Source: Melieria omissa
Taxonomy: Eukaryota; Arthropoda; Insecta; Diptera; Ulidiidae
Assembly (NCBI GenBank): GCA_963971225.1
Contig: OZ020269.1
Coordinates: 30,297,783 to 30,361,782 of the forward strand
Direction of reading: 5' to 3'
DNA length: 64,000 nucleotides
Both the position numbers and the translations under genes were made by a program. The stretch's first letter is position 1; each line of letters begins with the position of its first letter. Shown here piece after piece: positions 1 through 11,656 of the stretch. The notes under the pieces are model-generated. The model ran no database searches and was not told the DNA's origin. It saw only the letters and a list, made by a program, of their open reading frames with translations.

Positions 1-980
1 CAAATTTTAAATTCACGAGGAATGCAAATTTCCCTGGAAAATTGCATCAAAATGATGGAAAACGACGTTGACATTTCAAAACTCGAGAAATTTGATACAA
101 AAGTTGAATTTAATTGTTTTTATTCCAATCTTGTTTCTTTGGTTTTCTTGGTTTCTTTTAAGAAATGGGAAAGGAGACAGACGGGAAGCCAAAACAAGCG
201 CCAAAGTACTTAATTTTCGAATCAACCGTAACTGTTATCAATTTCAGGACTCGACGAAATCCGGAGCTGAGTTGAGTCGAAACCACAAGTTGTTATTAAA
301 AAAAAATCGATTGTAGAAGCCGGAGTCGTTATTGTTGTAGGCAAAAAATCCTCAAGTTATATCAGAAATTATTTTATTTCAAGTAAAGAGATCGATCCTC
401 AGAACGCTAACCAATAACATTTTCATTTCATATTTCTTTTTGACAAAAGCAAAAAAAAAAAACAGCTAAAAAGTAAGTGCTTCTCGGTTTTGTTTTAGAC
501 GCCAGGATCATTTTAGAGACAAACGTTACATGTATGAATGAGAACTGGGGTATTTTGATTTTTATACAAAACCAGCTTCTGCCTGAAATTATTACTACAA
601 GGTCAAGTTTGCCAACATTTCTCAGTTAATCGAATCATTGAAGACAGACACAGATCTTTCTTTAACTCGACAAAGTAAATATTTATCCACCTTAGTCACT
701 TTTGTTTTTGTTCTCAATTTATGATGTTTAACTTTGATTTAATTTTAAGTGTTTTGTTTATATTTTTTCAATCTAATTGTAAATTCTAGTCGGTAAGATT
801 CTGTTCTGTTTGACTAAACTGTTAATAATAGTTTAGTTTATTAAACTACTACTAAACCAAACTAAACATTTTGTTAGGCCACGATTCTCGGTGCACTCCG
901 CTCAATCCTTAGAATGCTGGCTGTAGCGAATCTAGAGACTCTTTGAGTGCAGAAAATACATGTGAATATGCACGACTCAC
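1..980. other. non-coding, AT-rich left edge
   Basis: No convincing coding exon on either strand. If the minus-strand exon units at 1.0-24.8 kb form one gene, this stretch is intron leading to a terminal exon beyond base 1. I looked here for a phase-1 acceptor followed by an Arg-Gln start and a PY motif and did not find one. Confidence 0.5.
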
Positions 981-1212
981 GATTAGCTTCGTTCTCAGAG
1001 GAGCACACTTTGCACTGCTTTCGTTTGCGCCACATAATAAAACCACACAGTGCGCCCACCACAACATAGACGAACATTTTTATCACAAAATGAAATACTA
1101 CACGAAATGCAGCGCGTTCTTCCATCGACGGATTTTGCCACCAGTCGTCCTGTTCGGTCGCTGGACTTGACAGCGGATCAAGCTGGGCGCGCTCTGTCGA
1201 TAACTCCTGCAT
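981..1212 (-). CDS. alternative first exon A of third membrane/PY-tail gene (tail off-window)
   Basis: ATG at 1212 gives 77 codons: an acidic, Ser/Thr-rich N-terminus with a DDWW motif, then a single membrane span around residues 40-64 and a basic stop-transfer (WRKRKQCKVC). It ends at a GTGAGT donor after AAT C, phase 1. The open frame continues past the donor, but that part loses the membrane-protein character. It has the longest N-terminal region in this group and lies nearest the left edge. Membrane topology and use as a first exon are inferred; product family not recognised. Confidence 0.6.
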
Positions 1213-1631
1213 GTTTTTGTTTTCAGAAATCAAATAATGAGTACGTTGAACGAAAAGGCTGACTTACAGACTGAGAGTACAGACTTCAATTCTATTGACC
1301 GAAGGCTCAAAAATAACAGAAACTTGTAATAACGAAATGGACTGGAAATTTGTGGTCATCAATGAAAATGCCTGAATTTTGGACAAATTACACTCCATCT
1401 GAATCGTATTAATGCAATAAACCTAATGTATTAAATTGTTTGGAACAATAACGTGTACGTTTTCTAAATAATTGTATTCAGAAGTTGATGTATTGTTGAT
1501 GAAAAGATTATGCTCAGCATTACAGGCGCCAAGTTCAACTTTCACTAACCTCCATAAACTTATAGCACGTGTTATATTCTATAAGATTGCAAGTAATGCA
1601 TGAGTCACCTAATGGCCCAGATATGTCACTT

Positions 1632-1640
1632 CAAAAGATA
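1632..1640 (+). promoter_or_regulatory. GATA-type site upstream of exon A
   Basis: An AGATAAGAA-like motif about 420 bp upstream of the exon A ATG. It is farther away than in the other units, so its assignment is weaker. Confidence 0.25.
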
Positions 1641-1875
1641 AGAATGGCTAAGCTTAAAAAAATTTATTTTATTGTTTAAAAATAGATTTGCATGCTATGA
1701 GTAAGCAATGTGCACGCTGTGTTATAAAGAAAAAAAAAACGATTTTTGCAATTTAGAGCTGTTAGAGGTCAAAACAAACTATAAATTCTTGATAATAGAG
1801 GCAATTGGAGGCATCACTAAGATGTTTGAAAACCAAGTCAGAACAAACTTATGTCTGCGATCTTATCTCATGGGT

Positions 1876-2250
1876 AGGGAAGGGTGAGTGCAGCGCAGAG
1901 GACAAAGTGACCCATTGTGAATCCCTTCTTAAATAGTTCTGGAGCTAACCAATAAGTCTAATCCGGGGCAAACCAGTTCGTCCTCTTGATAAAGGAGAGA
2001 AGATCCGGCATTTCACCTAAGCCAGGTCCGCTAGGAACCCTAATACGGAGTCGTGCAGTGGCACAGAAAGTGTTAAATCGTTTCTACTTCTTCTTCATCT
2101 CCGCAGTTTTTGCAGACTTTTGGAGAGAGGCACCATTTGATAAGCAGAGATCCAATGGCACAGTGTCCAGTGATGACTCGAGCTATCTAATAGAGGTTCG
2201 ACTCAGAATCAGTACATATCGTGTTTTCCTCAAGAAAAAGAAGAGTCATA
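1876..2250 (-). mobile_element. non-LTR retrotransposon fragment (3' end of ORF2)
   Basis: The reverse strand translates, with stops and frame breaks, to the Cys-rich C-terminal segment of non-LTR ORF2 proteins (TGHCAIGSLLIKWCLSP, then KVCKNCGDEEEVE). The 3' tail near 1876-1930 shares the phrase ATTGTGAATCCCTTC with 52570. It is a dead 3' fragment. Confidence 0.6.
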
Positions 2251-2548
2251 GAGCCCGGAAGGTGCTACAATTCATTCTGCTGCGCCATGAGTACTCGATG
2301 TTCTTTTGCGCAACCTGTCAATATAGTTACATATGTATACAGGACAAATATCGGAGGAAGCACAGAGTTATTTACTTCGGTGGTAAGCAAACATTTCTTG
2401 CCATCTCGTCTGCTGCTTCGTTCCCTGCTACTCCAGAGTGGCAAGGACCCAGCAGAGTAACACAGTGATGCCCACTTCCTTGGAATGCAGTACGGCAACT
2501 CTGCACAACCTTTGATTTCCCCACTGCTGATTCCAATGCTCTAAGGTG

Positions 2549-2875
2549 TATCTAGCCGGCCTCGATAGTCCGATAGGCTCTAGGTTCGAATCCTGGCTCG
2601 GGCTGGTGAAACGCTATCTACTTCTATCGCTATCCACATGAAGCAGATGAGAATTACAAGAATCGCACAAGTGCACTCTTGGTAATGGCGAAACCCCCAA
2701 GTGGGAAAGGAAAATTGCTAAATGTTTGGATTCGGCGTTAAACTGTAGTTCCCCTCCCAACCTTTTTCCCATCCATTTAAAATGTATGTTTTAGCACATG
2801 TTTGAAAAAACAGTGTTGTCATATAGGCCTAAGTGTGTCTCATACAAAAGCAGCCACTAGAACCAACCAACCAAG
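2549..2875 (+). mobile_element. tRNA-derived SINE (family 2)
   Basis: The 5' part looks tRNA-derived, with an A-box-like stretch and a perfect B box GGTTCGAATCC at 2583-2593. The 3' part, from a GATTCGGCGTT motif to AAAGCAGCCAC, recurs at 52270-52372, showing a dispersed family. It is not a functional tRNA: there is no acceptor stem and the body continues for about 300 bp. Confidence 0.65.
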
Positions 2876-4245
2876 GGGCGCCTGATTGCCTGAGCGCCAC
2901 GAAGATTGTGACGAGACGTCTGCATGATTGCAATCAAAACGTGTTGTGACTCATTCACTCTTAAATTATCTACTCCCCCACTAACATTCGTTTTTGAGAT
3001 TGTGAATGAATGAGTAATAATATATCCTCGAGTGAGAGATTATACTGTATTCATAAATTGAATGAGTAATTTTTTGTATTCACTTTATACTGTAAATACA
3101 GCGAAATCAAATGAATGATTCGAATCCTTAATATTGAGTATTGTGCTCATCTACTTCAAAAGTGACATAAGCTTAACTTAAAATTCTTAATATTTCAGAA
3201 AACGACAAAACTGTTTTCAAGCTGAATTAACATTTTTTTGAATAAAGTATAAACCATTTGGTAAAAAGTCCATAAAGATTATGTATGTTCTGGGATAAGT
3301 TACGAACGTTTTTTTTATTTTACTTTAGAAAATCAAAAATTTTTTGTTAAGACTTCTTATTTCATCAAAAGTGTCACAATTTGAGTTAGGACTATTTTGA
3401 ATTGAGCAGCAGCGATCAAATAGCATCGTATTGAAACATTCAGAGGGACACAGCTTTCTTTTTCAAACACTTAACAACAAAAAAATATACTAAACTTTTG
3501 CTTATATGTAGGCATTGTGCATCGTATTAACACATAAACTTGAAAATGAAAACTTTTAAGTTGTGTCACTTTTGAAGTGAAGAAACAAAACAAAATATAC
3601 CGTTACTATATACAAATGATGCTAACTAATGTCGATAACCTTACGAACAAGTGAGTAATGAATATTCACTAAAGAGAATGGTGTGTTTTGACTCTCTCTA
3701 TTTTGTGACTCTTTCTTTTGTGCACAGCTTTTGCTTTGCCTACAGCAATAACTGTATTCATATTGTAATGACTGTCAGAAAGTGTGCACTCAGCAGAAGT
3801 GTCAACACTGTGAGAGAGAAAGTGAATGGAGCCATGCAAATGCTGATTGTGACATCCACTATCACGGATTAGTACAGCAAGAAGGGACCTAATCCCATAG
3901 TTCCCAAGAAATTCCCAAACCAAGCATTTGAATAGTTGGCTTATTTATAAACAACCTTAATTATTATTTGTAAAAATGAAAGGAAAATTAAAACTTGACA
4001 GTTGAAATAATTATTTACAACTCATCTCAATTATTTACAGTCATCTTTCAGTTTTTGTCAGCACGACTCAGTTAAGTGGCAAATAGAACAAAAGGTATCG
4101 AGTCAAACATATCCTTTTCACATTAATATGAATATTGAAAATAGACCCATAAATACCCATATTAGCCAATTAAGTTAAAACTAACGACGTTTAACAACCG
4201 TTTTACTTTCTTTTCGCTTGGATTTGACTATGCAAAAAACAATCA
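2876..4245. other. intergenic/intronic, no gene seen
   Basis: AT-rich sequence with short open frames on both strands (for example 3651-3923) that overlap each other in antisense and show no domain, membrane span or splice structure. Nothing supported. Confidence 0.5.
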
Positions 4246-4905
4246 TTAACCCTTTCGACCTCGAATTTTACCCTGTGTCTCGAGTAAAACGAGTTAAATA
4301 CATTGTGGATCAATATTTTTTATTTAAGGACATTCATGTCATTTATTTATATTAATATTACAATTAAATGACACTCATACGCCACGTTGAGCTGCGCCAA
4401 AAAATGCACATATCGCAATTACACAGTTTGAATGTGGTTTTTTTGCATTGGTGTCTTAAGCAAATTTGTTGGTCGTTAAAATATCTACAAACTTGCCGAA
4501 GACAGTAAAGCGATATTCGGAACGATTTAGGACCTATTAGCATTTAAATGTTCGAAGACTTAAGCGACAAACTTCCCGAAAATTACCAAAATTCAAAGTC
4601 GGATTTCTCTTAAACTAGAGCCAATCTTACCAAACGGCTGGTGGATCTCAACTCAGTATACCTATAGGAAACTCACCCAGTAGGTCCCCCCCCATGTCTA
4701 AATTTTTGAGGGCAAATTTCACGCACAGCGTATTAACGAAACAAGGTTTTGATCAAACGCACCCAATTCGTAGACTTCAATTAGAACACAAACTTTCCCT
4801 TGTGCCTACTTAAATTAAACCTATAAATCAATCGTAGCTTTTGCTATAAGATGACAAATAGGCGAAGTTGCTCTCAGGCAACTTTGGGGTCGAAAAGTCG
4901 AATAT
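4246..4905 (+). mobile_element. piggyBac-like MITE (TTAACCCTTTCGACC family), left end intact
   Basis: Starts TTAACCCTTTCGACC. The body shares long stretches with 18153-18664, 45592-46098 and 60476-60949, including the AACGCACCCAATTCGTAGA and AAGTTGCTCTCAGG segments. The right end reads GGGGTCGAAAAGTCG and has lost its TTAA. TTAA target duplication with C/G-rich tips is characteristic of the piggyBac superfamily. Confidence 0.7.
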
Positions 4906-5190
4906 GCAAAAAATGAAAAGTATTCCAACGAAAAGTCAAAGACTCATTATCGACAACAAAAGTGAAATTGTCAAATACTATGAAATGTGGAATAATAACT
5001 TATAGAATAAGTCAAAGTGTTATCAACGACAGTAAATTCAACACTGATTACGAGTTATTGATTGATTAATCGCTGCTGGTATTGGAATTACCGATGAACT
5101 AAAAAAACAACAACAACTAACATTCAGCATGGAATGTAAAAGGATATAGAAAATACAAATAAGTATTGGTTCTACTTTTGGCATACTAAC

Positions 5191-5326
5191 GATTCGGAAA
5201 TACTGTGTTGGTGTGATAGTTCTTGCGGTGTTTTATACACAACCAGCAAAATACGATCCAGAACGCCAGAACAAGCGTTCCCATGATGGAGCCAATTACA
5301 ATCCCGACAACAGCACCAGACATCAT
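5191..5326 (-). CDS. alternative first exon B of third membrane/PY-tail gene
   Basis: 45 codons from ATG-ATG (5326): four extracellular-type residues, then a Gly/Ile/Val-rich span, then CWLCIKHRKNYHTN and PN. Donor GTTAGT follows AAT C, phase 1; read without splicing the frame stops one codon later, as expected of an exon edge. Exon C, 450 bp upstream, is a clear paralogue (shared GS, AFW, LC..C and HR positions and identical 136-nt length), so B and C arose by local duplication. N-out/C-in topology is inferred from the basic segment. Confidence 0.65.
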
Positions 5327-5525
5327 ACTGAATGGAATTTTTTCACACGGCTTATTTGAAAATGTTTGAGAATATTAAAAAAAAATCACAGCACTAATTC
5401 GTCGGAACACACGCGCGCAGCTCCTATTCGACTAATTCAATGTACACACTACAGCTGAACACTAATGGCAAATTTTTCATAATTTATTGGAAAAATTGGA
5501 GAAATCCCACCAATAGGCCCAGATG

Positions 5526-5534
5526 AGATAAGAT
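5526..5534 (+). promoter_or_regulatory. GATA-type site upstream of exon B
   Basis: AGATAAGAT, immediately followed by a second AAGATAA overlap, 200 bp upstream of the exon B start. Binding by a GATA factor is inferred from the motif only. Confidence 0.4.
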
Positions 5535-5779
5535 AAAGCACGCCACTACTGTGGTGAATTTGGACAGTATGGATATGCGGAATGCTGGTACTGACTCGGT
5601 GGGCCTCGACAACAATGCCGTGTAATTACAAAAGCAAAAAGCAATGAGAAGGTTGATTTAATTTAAACCAACTTTAAGCTAAACAATAACAGAAGGTATG
5701 GGCGAATGTCAGTGCTCAGCTGACTTCTTTGATCAAAAGTTAATAAAATCAGTGGTGAATTGCAAACATAGATACTAAC

Positions 5780-5915
5780 GACTGTGAATGACTGTGTAGC
5801 CTGGCCGACTTCTTCGGTGTCGCATGCAGAAATAGCACAGCGCAAACCAAAACGCTACTACGGCAATAAACGTAGTGGATCCCATGACGGCTCCGAAGGT
5901 GGCGTTGGGATGCAT
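5780..5915 (-). CDS. alternative first exon C of third membrane/PY-tail gene
   Basis: 45 codons from ATG at 5915: MHPNATFG with one N-glycosylation sequon (NAT), a membrane span to about residue 30, then the basic segment MRHRRSRPGY. Donor GTTAGT after AGT C, phase 1. Same length and residue pattern as exon B. The upstream region contains a conserved block shared with exon D's region. Confidence 0.65.
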
Positions 5916-6147
5916 TAGTTGGTGAGGTCTTGGCTGTTCTTATGCGTTGATTTGCTGCTTATTACAGAGCGATTTTACAAAATTTACAAACTATGCAGCA
6001 CTTTTCGGGCGTTGAGTAGTTAATAGATGTGTGGCCACTTTTTAAATGCCAAACGAACACGCACACAAAATAATTCAACATTTATAAACACAGAATCGAA
6101 TGCAGACTGAGAACGAATGTATTGAACTCTGAACGAACAGCTCGCTT

Positions 6148-6169
6148 GGGCTCGAATTTGTGATAAGAT
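6148..6169 (+). promoter_or_regulatory. conserved GATA promoter block of exon C
   Basis: GGGCTCGAATTTGTGATAAG, 18 of 20 bases identical to 10574-10593 upstream of exon D. It lies about 235 bp from the exon C ATG. The duplicated block suggests a copied promoter, with the GATA site at its core. Confidence 0.5.
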
Positions 6170-6340
6170 AATGCAAGCCAGCGCGTGTTTTCATCATTGG
6201 TGTGGTGTGGTGTGGTGTTGTGTGCTATTGTTGACAGTGGTGAATTACATGATGTGCACATTATCAACGGTAAACCAAAAACAATTATCTAAATATTAAT
6301 ATGTATGTATGTTTATGTACAGTGCAATAACGGTGCATGG

Positions 6341-8294
6341 CAGTGGCGCAAACAGGGGAGGGTTTTTGGTGTTTAATAGCTTTTAGTTAGTACAGTAATT
6401 TAATTTATAACCGTCGCATATATATTCAATCATCAATATTCAATCACCAGTTACACTACTCGACACAAAAAATGCACCTAGAAATAAAATTTTTATCTGG
6501 ACTAACTTTGGGCCGCTGAACACGAAACTGGAGATCAGAACATTTTTGTAAGAAGCGTTTTTGAAAAATCTTGGAAAAAAATGTTCCCCTTTTGTTTCAG
6601 TTATGAGCATATATCTCGAACGAATCATTTGACTAACACAAGCTTACCTTAGGCTTTCCAGCGATATACAGATTGTCCAAATCAGATGAGATTTGGAGAA
6701 ATTTCTGACGATGAAAGTTGTAAAAAAGTGAATTTTTCGACCTTTTTCAAAAATCATAAATTTTCGAGTGTTTTTGTTTAGATAAAATATCTCCTTTGGT
6801 TTTAAAATCTAAGATGAAAGATATATTATTTGTGCAAATATTAAGCCTAACATCAAAAGAATCGAAAGAAAAATGACTGAATGAAAACACCAACTTTACA
6901 TTTATTACACCGTGCAAAAAAAAATTTGTTTGCCGAAACTCATCCTAATAAAGATACAGGCGTGAAATGACCTCTAGCCTTTATAGGAACCTGGCATAGT
7001 CAGTTTTTCATTTTCTGGCCCAAAGTCCTTTTTGAAGGAATTTAAAATTTTAAGGACATACATACTTCAAATAAAAAAAATAAAATAAAAAATTTTTTTT
7101 TATATTTGCAGTTGTGCAATGATGAAGATATGGGTATCAATTTAAAGAGACAAACTGTCTCCTTTTAACTACATTTTTTATTTTGAACTTTCAGAACCAA
7201 AATATGTCAGGTAGGGAAAACATACATGTGTTTGATCTCAGTCTGTAGATTCATAAATCTAAATTTTATTCTATTTCAAAGTTCTCAAAAAAGTTACACA
7301 AAACTCCCCCCGAAACAAAATCCCGCATGCGCCACTGCACAGTGATTCGACTCCATACAACCGCGGGACAAAATTAGAAGGAGTAGTCCGTTCCTCATAA
7401 AATTTGGCATACTAGTTAATCATGGTCTGTTGAATTGAAATATCTAATTTGTTTTTCTTAAACTTTTGTAGTTTGGCAATGCCAGAGTCTTAAATTTTCA
7501 AATTTCGTCACTTTTGGAGAGCTATAGCACCAAGTGTGTTGGCTAGATTTTTCAGATTTTACATTTAATCGGTAACATCAACATTGATTATTGCGAAGAG
7601 TAACAGAAATTGTCTGAGGACCCTTTAGTTTTGCAATAAAAACGATAATAATAGACGTATGTTTTGCTTTTTTGCAGTTTTCTCAATTTTTCATGCTGAT
7701 TGCATACTTTTAGGCATGAAAAAAAGAAATTTTGTCGAAAAATAGGTGTTTAGACCACTTTTCAAATTGAATTATTTTCTAAGATCGGAAGATATCGGAG
7801 GATATAATTACACTATCCGAAAAAGAAATAATGCTTCTTAAAATCAAAAAAAAATCCAGGAACATACTTTCACATACTTTTGAGATATTTCCCTCTAAGT
7901 TTTGCCAATTTTCAGATTTTTAATTTGGAAAAATATTTTGATTTAAATTGATGTAAAAGCCTCAGCTTTGCAAATTTTTGAGATAACATTAAAAGCGAAA
8001 ATGGCCAAATCATTTCTTAATCTATATTAAAAGCTTCAGCAACTTCTTGGTTACCATGTGTTTTTACAATTTTTTTCCTCAATAGACTAAGAAACAGAAA
8101 AGATGTATTTACATTTTTGTGTGAACAAATTTTCAACTTTGAGCCGCTTTTGCACACACACTAATTAATTTTTTGCACAGATTTTTTGGGGTTTTCTTAG
8201 CTGGAGTTTTACCTTTCAAATGGCATGAAAATCATTAAATTCTGAGACTATACATTTTTTGAATTTTGTCTATGCAACGAATCACTGTGCACTG
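6341..8294. mobile_element. hAT-like DNA transposon remnant, interrupted by a second element
   Basis: Terminal inverted repeats CAGTGGCGC (6341) and GCGCCACTG (split by the inner insertion, ending 8294) and a perfect 8-bp target duplication GTGCATGG at 6333-6340 and 8295-8302. hAT elements make 8-bp duplications and commonly have CAG-starting tips. No transposase frame remains, so it is non-autonomous. Confidence 0.75.
7338..8289. mobile_element. DNA element nested in the hAT-like element
   Basis: 12-bp inverted tips CACAGTGATTCG (7338) and CGAATCACTGTG (to 8289), flanked by a 5-bp direct repeat CACTG (7333-7337 and 8290-8294). Removing it restores the right tip of the surrounding hAT-like element, which proves the order of insertion. 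Superfamily not assigned; no coding frame. Confidence 0.75.
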
Positions 8295-8510
8295 GTGCAT
8301 GGACAATGACAATTATGTTTTCTTTGGCCACAACAACAAAATTCGGAATCTGATTTCTAGTTATTTGCTTATATTGTAATTTATTTGGTTTATTTAAGTT
8401 AATTTTTTGTATATTTTTGTTCAATGAAATTAATTAATAAATTCTTGTTTTGTAGTATTTGTCATAAAACATATTTTTAATTGACTAACAAGCCACATAT
8501 TGATACATAC

Positions 8511-8625
8511 TATCACAACCGCAACAACTGCGAATAAGGGAACAAATAAATATAATCCACATAATAGACACAACACTCCATGCTAACGCTATGATGATTA
8601 TTGCAACAACTTCAACTACAGCCAT
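8511..8625 (-). CDS. alternative first exon D of third membrane/PY-tail gene
   Basis: ATG at 8625, 38 codons: almost entirely a membrane span (rich in Val/Ile/Trp), then SLIRSCCGCD. The Cys cluster beside the membrane is typical of palmitoylation sites and recurs in exon J (SCCGYCC). Donor GTATGT after GAT A, phase 1. An upstream in-frame Met in a longer open frame is less likely as it adds Arg/Leu-rich sequence unlike the sister exons. Confidence 0.6.
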
Positions 8626-9028
8626 TTCAACTTTTCTTAAACACAACACACCACTAAGAACTCTCACTTGCAAAGTGTTTAAGCTAAATCGTGAAATTAA
8701 ATTAAAGCCCTGTCGAATCGCAGCGTTTGTAAGCTTTCAATGCGCCCACAGTGAACGGAACGCAGACAAGTCTACAACAAGACTTGCAAAAACCCATCAG
8801 CGAACGTACGAAACAATTATTCGCAACCGGTTTTTCCGTTTTCAAAGAAATTACAGAATTTCCAGCTAAGCCCATCGGTCAGCCGGCGTGTCTTGAAAAT
8901 CACAACAGGTTTTCGCAATAAAATGTAAATACTTATTATGAATGACTCTAATGACTTGATTGAATTGCAGTTTTTTTTTTTAATAATTTTGCATACATTT
9001 AGGCAGTGATTGTTGATGATGATCGCTG

Positions 9029-10478
9029 TTAACCCTTTCGTTACAGAATTTGACTGGAGAATGTTAAAATTCCAATTTCTTCGATTTAACCCCTGTGTGG
9101 TCATAGTAACAATGTTTCGTCAACATTTTTGAAAAAAAAAAACTTTCCTAAATGAGTTTTTTGTGATGTTGCCATATGGCAACAATTTAATTCAACAGTA
9201 ATAAAAAGGAATGGTTACAAAATTTTGTAGCACTTTATATTTTCTGTTAGGTTGATAAATTTTCCTGTTTTTATTATTGAATTTTGATTAGGGGTTTGCA
9301 CGATTTCATTTAAAAAGTCTTTTGCAAAGTATTCCAAAAAATAGTTCACAGGTTCCTTTATTTTTGATGTTGAGTACGTTTGAGTAAAACATTTCTCTGG
9401 AATAACCCACGAGGTTTTCTTCCAACTAAAATCTCCCTTTTTCTTGGGAGCTTCATTTTGAGAAGTAGTTGAATTATTCTTGTCAGTCTTAGTTTCGTAT
9501 TAATCTTACCGAAATTAATCTTCTGGCGGGATTTATTTAACATTATTTAAGGAATTTAAAAGGTTGGGTTCCTTTCTTCTTCTTCTTCTTGACTGGTACG
9601 ACAGCCCGATTACGAGACAAAGGCCTAGCTACCCGCAACCAACCGTGTTGTGCGTGCGAATGTATTTTTTTTACAAGGTTGGAAGGGACCTACAGTTTTA
9701 TCCCGATTCCGAACGGCGAATTGAGAGCTTTTTCATAGGCAATTTTACTCTCAGAGGTTTGCCATTTCCTGCTGAGAGAACAGCCGCCGAAAGAAAATTT
9801 GTTGTTTTTCTTTTTTTTCGATGTTAACGCAACGGAGTATTGAACTCGCGAAGTCTTGACTCGCGGCCCAACGCACTAGCCAGGTGAGCTACGGCGGCTG
9901 GTCGGGTTCCTTTAGCTCCTCTAAATCAGATACGTCTGAGTCTTCAAAATTTATTAAAATTTTCTCCATGTCACTGTGGTCAGTATTTCTAAGCATCATA
10001 GAAAATATTTTTTTAAGCGCAAATGAATTCTCTTCCATTCAGAGGAACATTTTGTGATCCTCAAAGTAATTTGTTGGCATATATATGGCAACAGGCAATA
10101 TTAAAAAATCGCTGTGGTGGTTTTAATTACTTTAACAGAGTTTTTACTTGAACAGTTTCGACTTACAAGTAAAAATCAAATATTTCGTTAATCATTTAAA
10201 CCATAATTAGTTACAAAACTGGTTTGAATTAATATTAAAAACGGAAAAAAATTACGTATTTTTGGAAAACAAAATCCACATGGAAAGATAGCACTAAAAC
10301 AAGTTTATATTTTTTTTTTTTTAGGCTAAACATAAGATTTTCTTTAATTCAAAATACTCTCAAGACTCCAAGTTGTGCTGAAGATCAAAAAACTTTTTGA
10401 TTTCTAGCAACCAAAAAACGCACAGTAACTCACAAAGTTGCATGTTGCCATATGGCAACAAAATAGCGAAAGGGTTAA
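9029..10478. mobile_element. piggyBac-like element, 1.45 kb, with nested SINE
   Basis: Ends TTAACCCTTTCG (9029) and CGAAAGGGTTAA (to 10478), with an inner palindrome TTGCCATATGGCAA near both ends (about 9171 and 10445). No intact transposase. A SINE at 9568-9902 is inserted in it. It separates exon D from the conserved GATA block at 10574. Confidence 0.75.
9568..9902 (-). mobile_element. tRNA-derived SINE (family 1), inverted copy
   Basis: Reverse-strand copy of the element at 16427-16750: tRNA-like head containing TAGCTCA/CTGGC A-box sequence at the right end and a (GAA)n-type tail at the left. Perfect 10-bp target duplication GGGTTCCTTT on both sides. Lies inside the piggyBac-like element and so is younger than it. 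Confidence 0.8.
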
Positions 10479-10573
10479 GCGTTCACTGTTGGCAGCACAA
10501 TGCCACAAATTTTTAATTAATCAGCGTTTATGGCTTGCAAGTGGGTGTAAGACGCCCACGCACAAACAGCACT

Positions 10574-10595
10574 GGGCTCACATTTGTGATAAGAA
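10574..10595 (+). promoter_or_regulatory. conserved GATA block, probable promoter part of exon D
   Basis: GGGCTCACATTTGTGATAAG, nearly identical to the exon C block. It now lies about 1.96 kb from exon D's ATG because of the 1.45-kb insertion; without it the distance would be about 0.5 kb. Confidence 0.45.
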
Positions 10596-11550
10596 AGCAG
10601 CGCATTCCGTTCAAAGCAAAAATATCAAATTACATTCATATTAATTCACAACAATAACAATTAATAAAAAAATTAACTATTCTCATTTTCATACAAGACA
10701 CATTCAGTGAATTATTTCATGTACATATGTAATTATTATATGTTCACCACAAACATTTCATGCTTTGCGAGCAGCCGCCAAGCATTGAAGAGTAACATTA
10801 GTATTCATTTATTTACTGACATCAATGACTTTGTGCAGCACATGTTACAGATGTTCTCATCACTTAGTACATTGCGTTATTCCAGTCTTTCGTCATGTTC
10901 AATTGACAACTGGTTACAACGCAGCATTATGACAGACTAAGGTCGATCTTAGTCCCTGAATAGTTTCGATTTCAAATGACAAGTTGGAGGCTTTCCTACA
11001 GAAGCAACAGTGATTCAGGGTTACTGTATTATAGGGACAGATTCTCGAGGTAATGCGTTCACTATTTTCAGAGCTATGCTAACATTTTGGTGCTTCATAT
11101 GGATTTCCTAGAAGCTATGGTGTTTTCAGAGTTATTGAATGCCGGCAGAATTTTTATGCAATCTTCCTGTTTCTTGAGAATACACAATTCTCAGATTTTG
11201 CTGTACAAAAAAACATGTGTGATTTATTTATTCAAAAGCTTTAGTAGCGCAGTGTAAAAGTGAATGGACTAGTGGCACAAATGGCTCTTCATTGGCAAAA
11301 ACTAGTTTTTATAAATTTTCAATTTTATTTTATAATTTTTTTTTAGTTTGTTTGATTTGTTTCCATTCGATGTTGTGACGCACACACATTCACACAAAAG
11401 TTTACACCACAAAATCAACTCATGAGATCACCTCGTAATTTGTAAATTTATTTAAAATTGTAGTTGCAATCCGAAATTGTTCAATTGTTATTAAAATTCA
11501 TTAGCACTTATTATATTTTAAAACGTAATAAAACATTCATCAATACGTAC

Positions 11551-11656
11551 TTTTATAAGGAAAGCATTTGCGAATACAACAACGAACAAACATAATAATG
11601 GCAATGAGCAGAAAGAATAACGAAATTGTCAAACCAATAGCACCGCTATTGTACAT
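11551..11656 (-). CDS. alternative first exon E of third membrane/PY-tail gene
   Basis: ATG at 11656, 35 codons: MYNSGAIG, a hydrophobic span, then FVRCCIRKCFPYK with three juxtamembrane Cys and five basic residues. Donor GTACGT after AAA A, phase 1. No GATAAG motif was found in the first 1 kb upstream, unlike most units. Confidence 0.6.
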
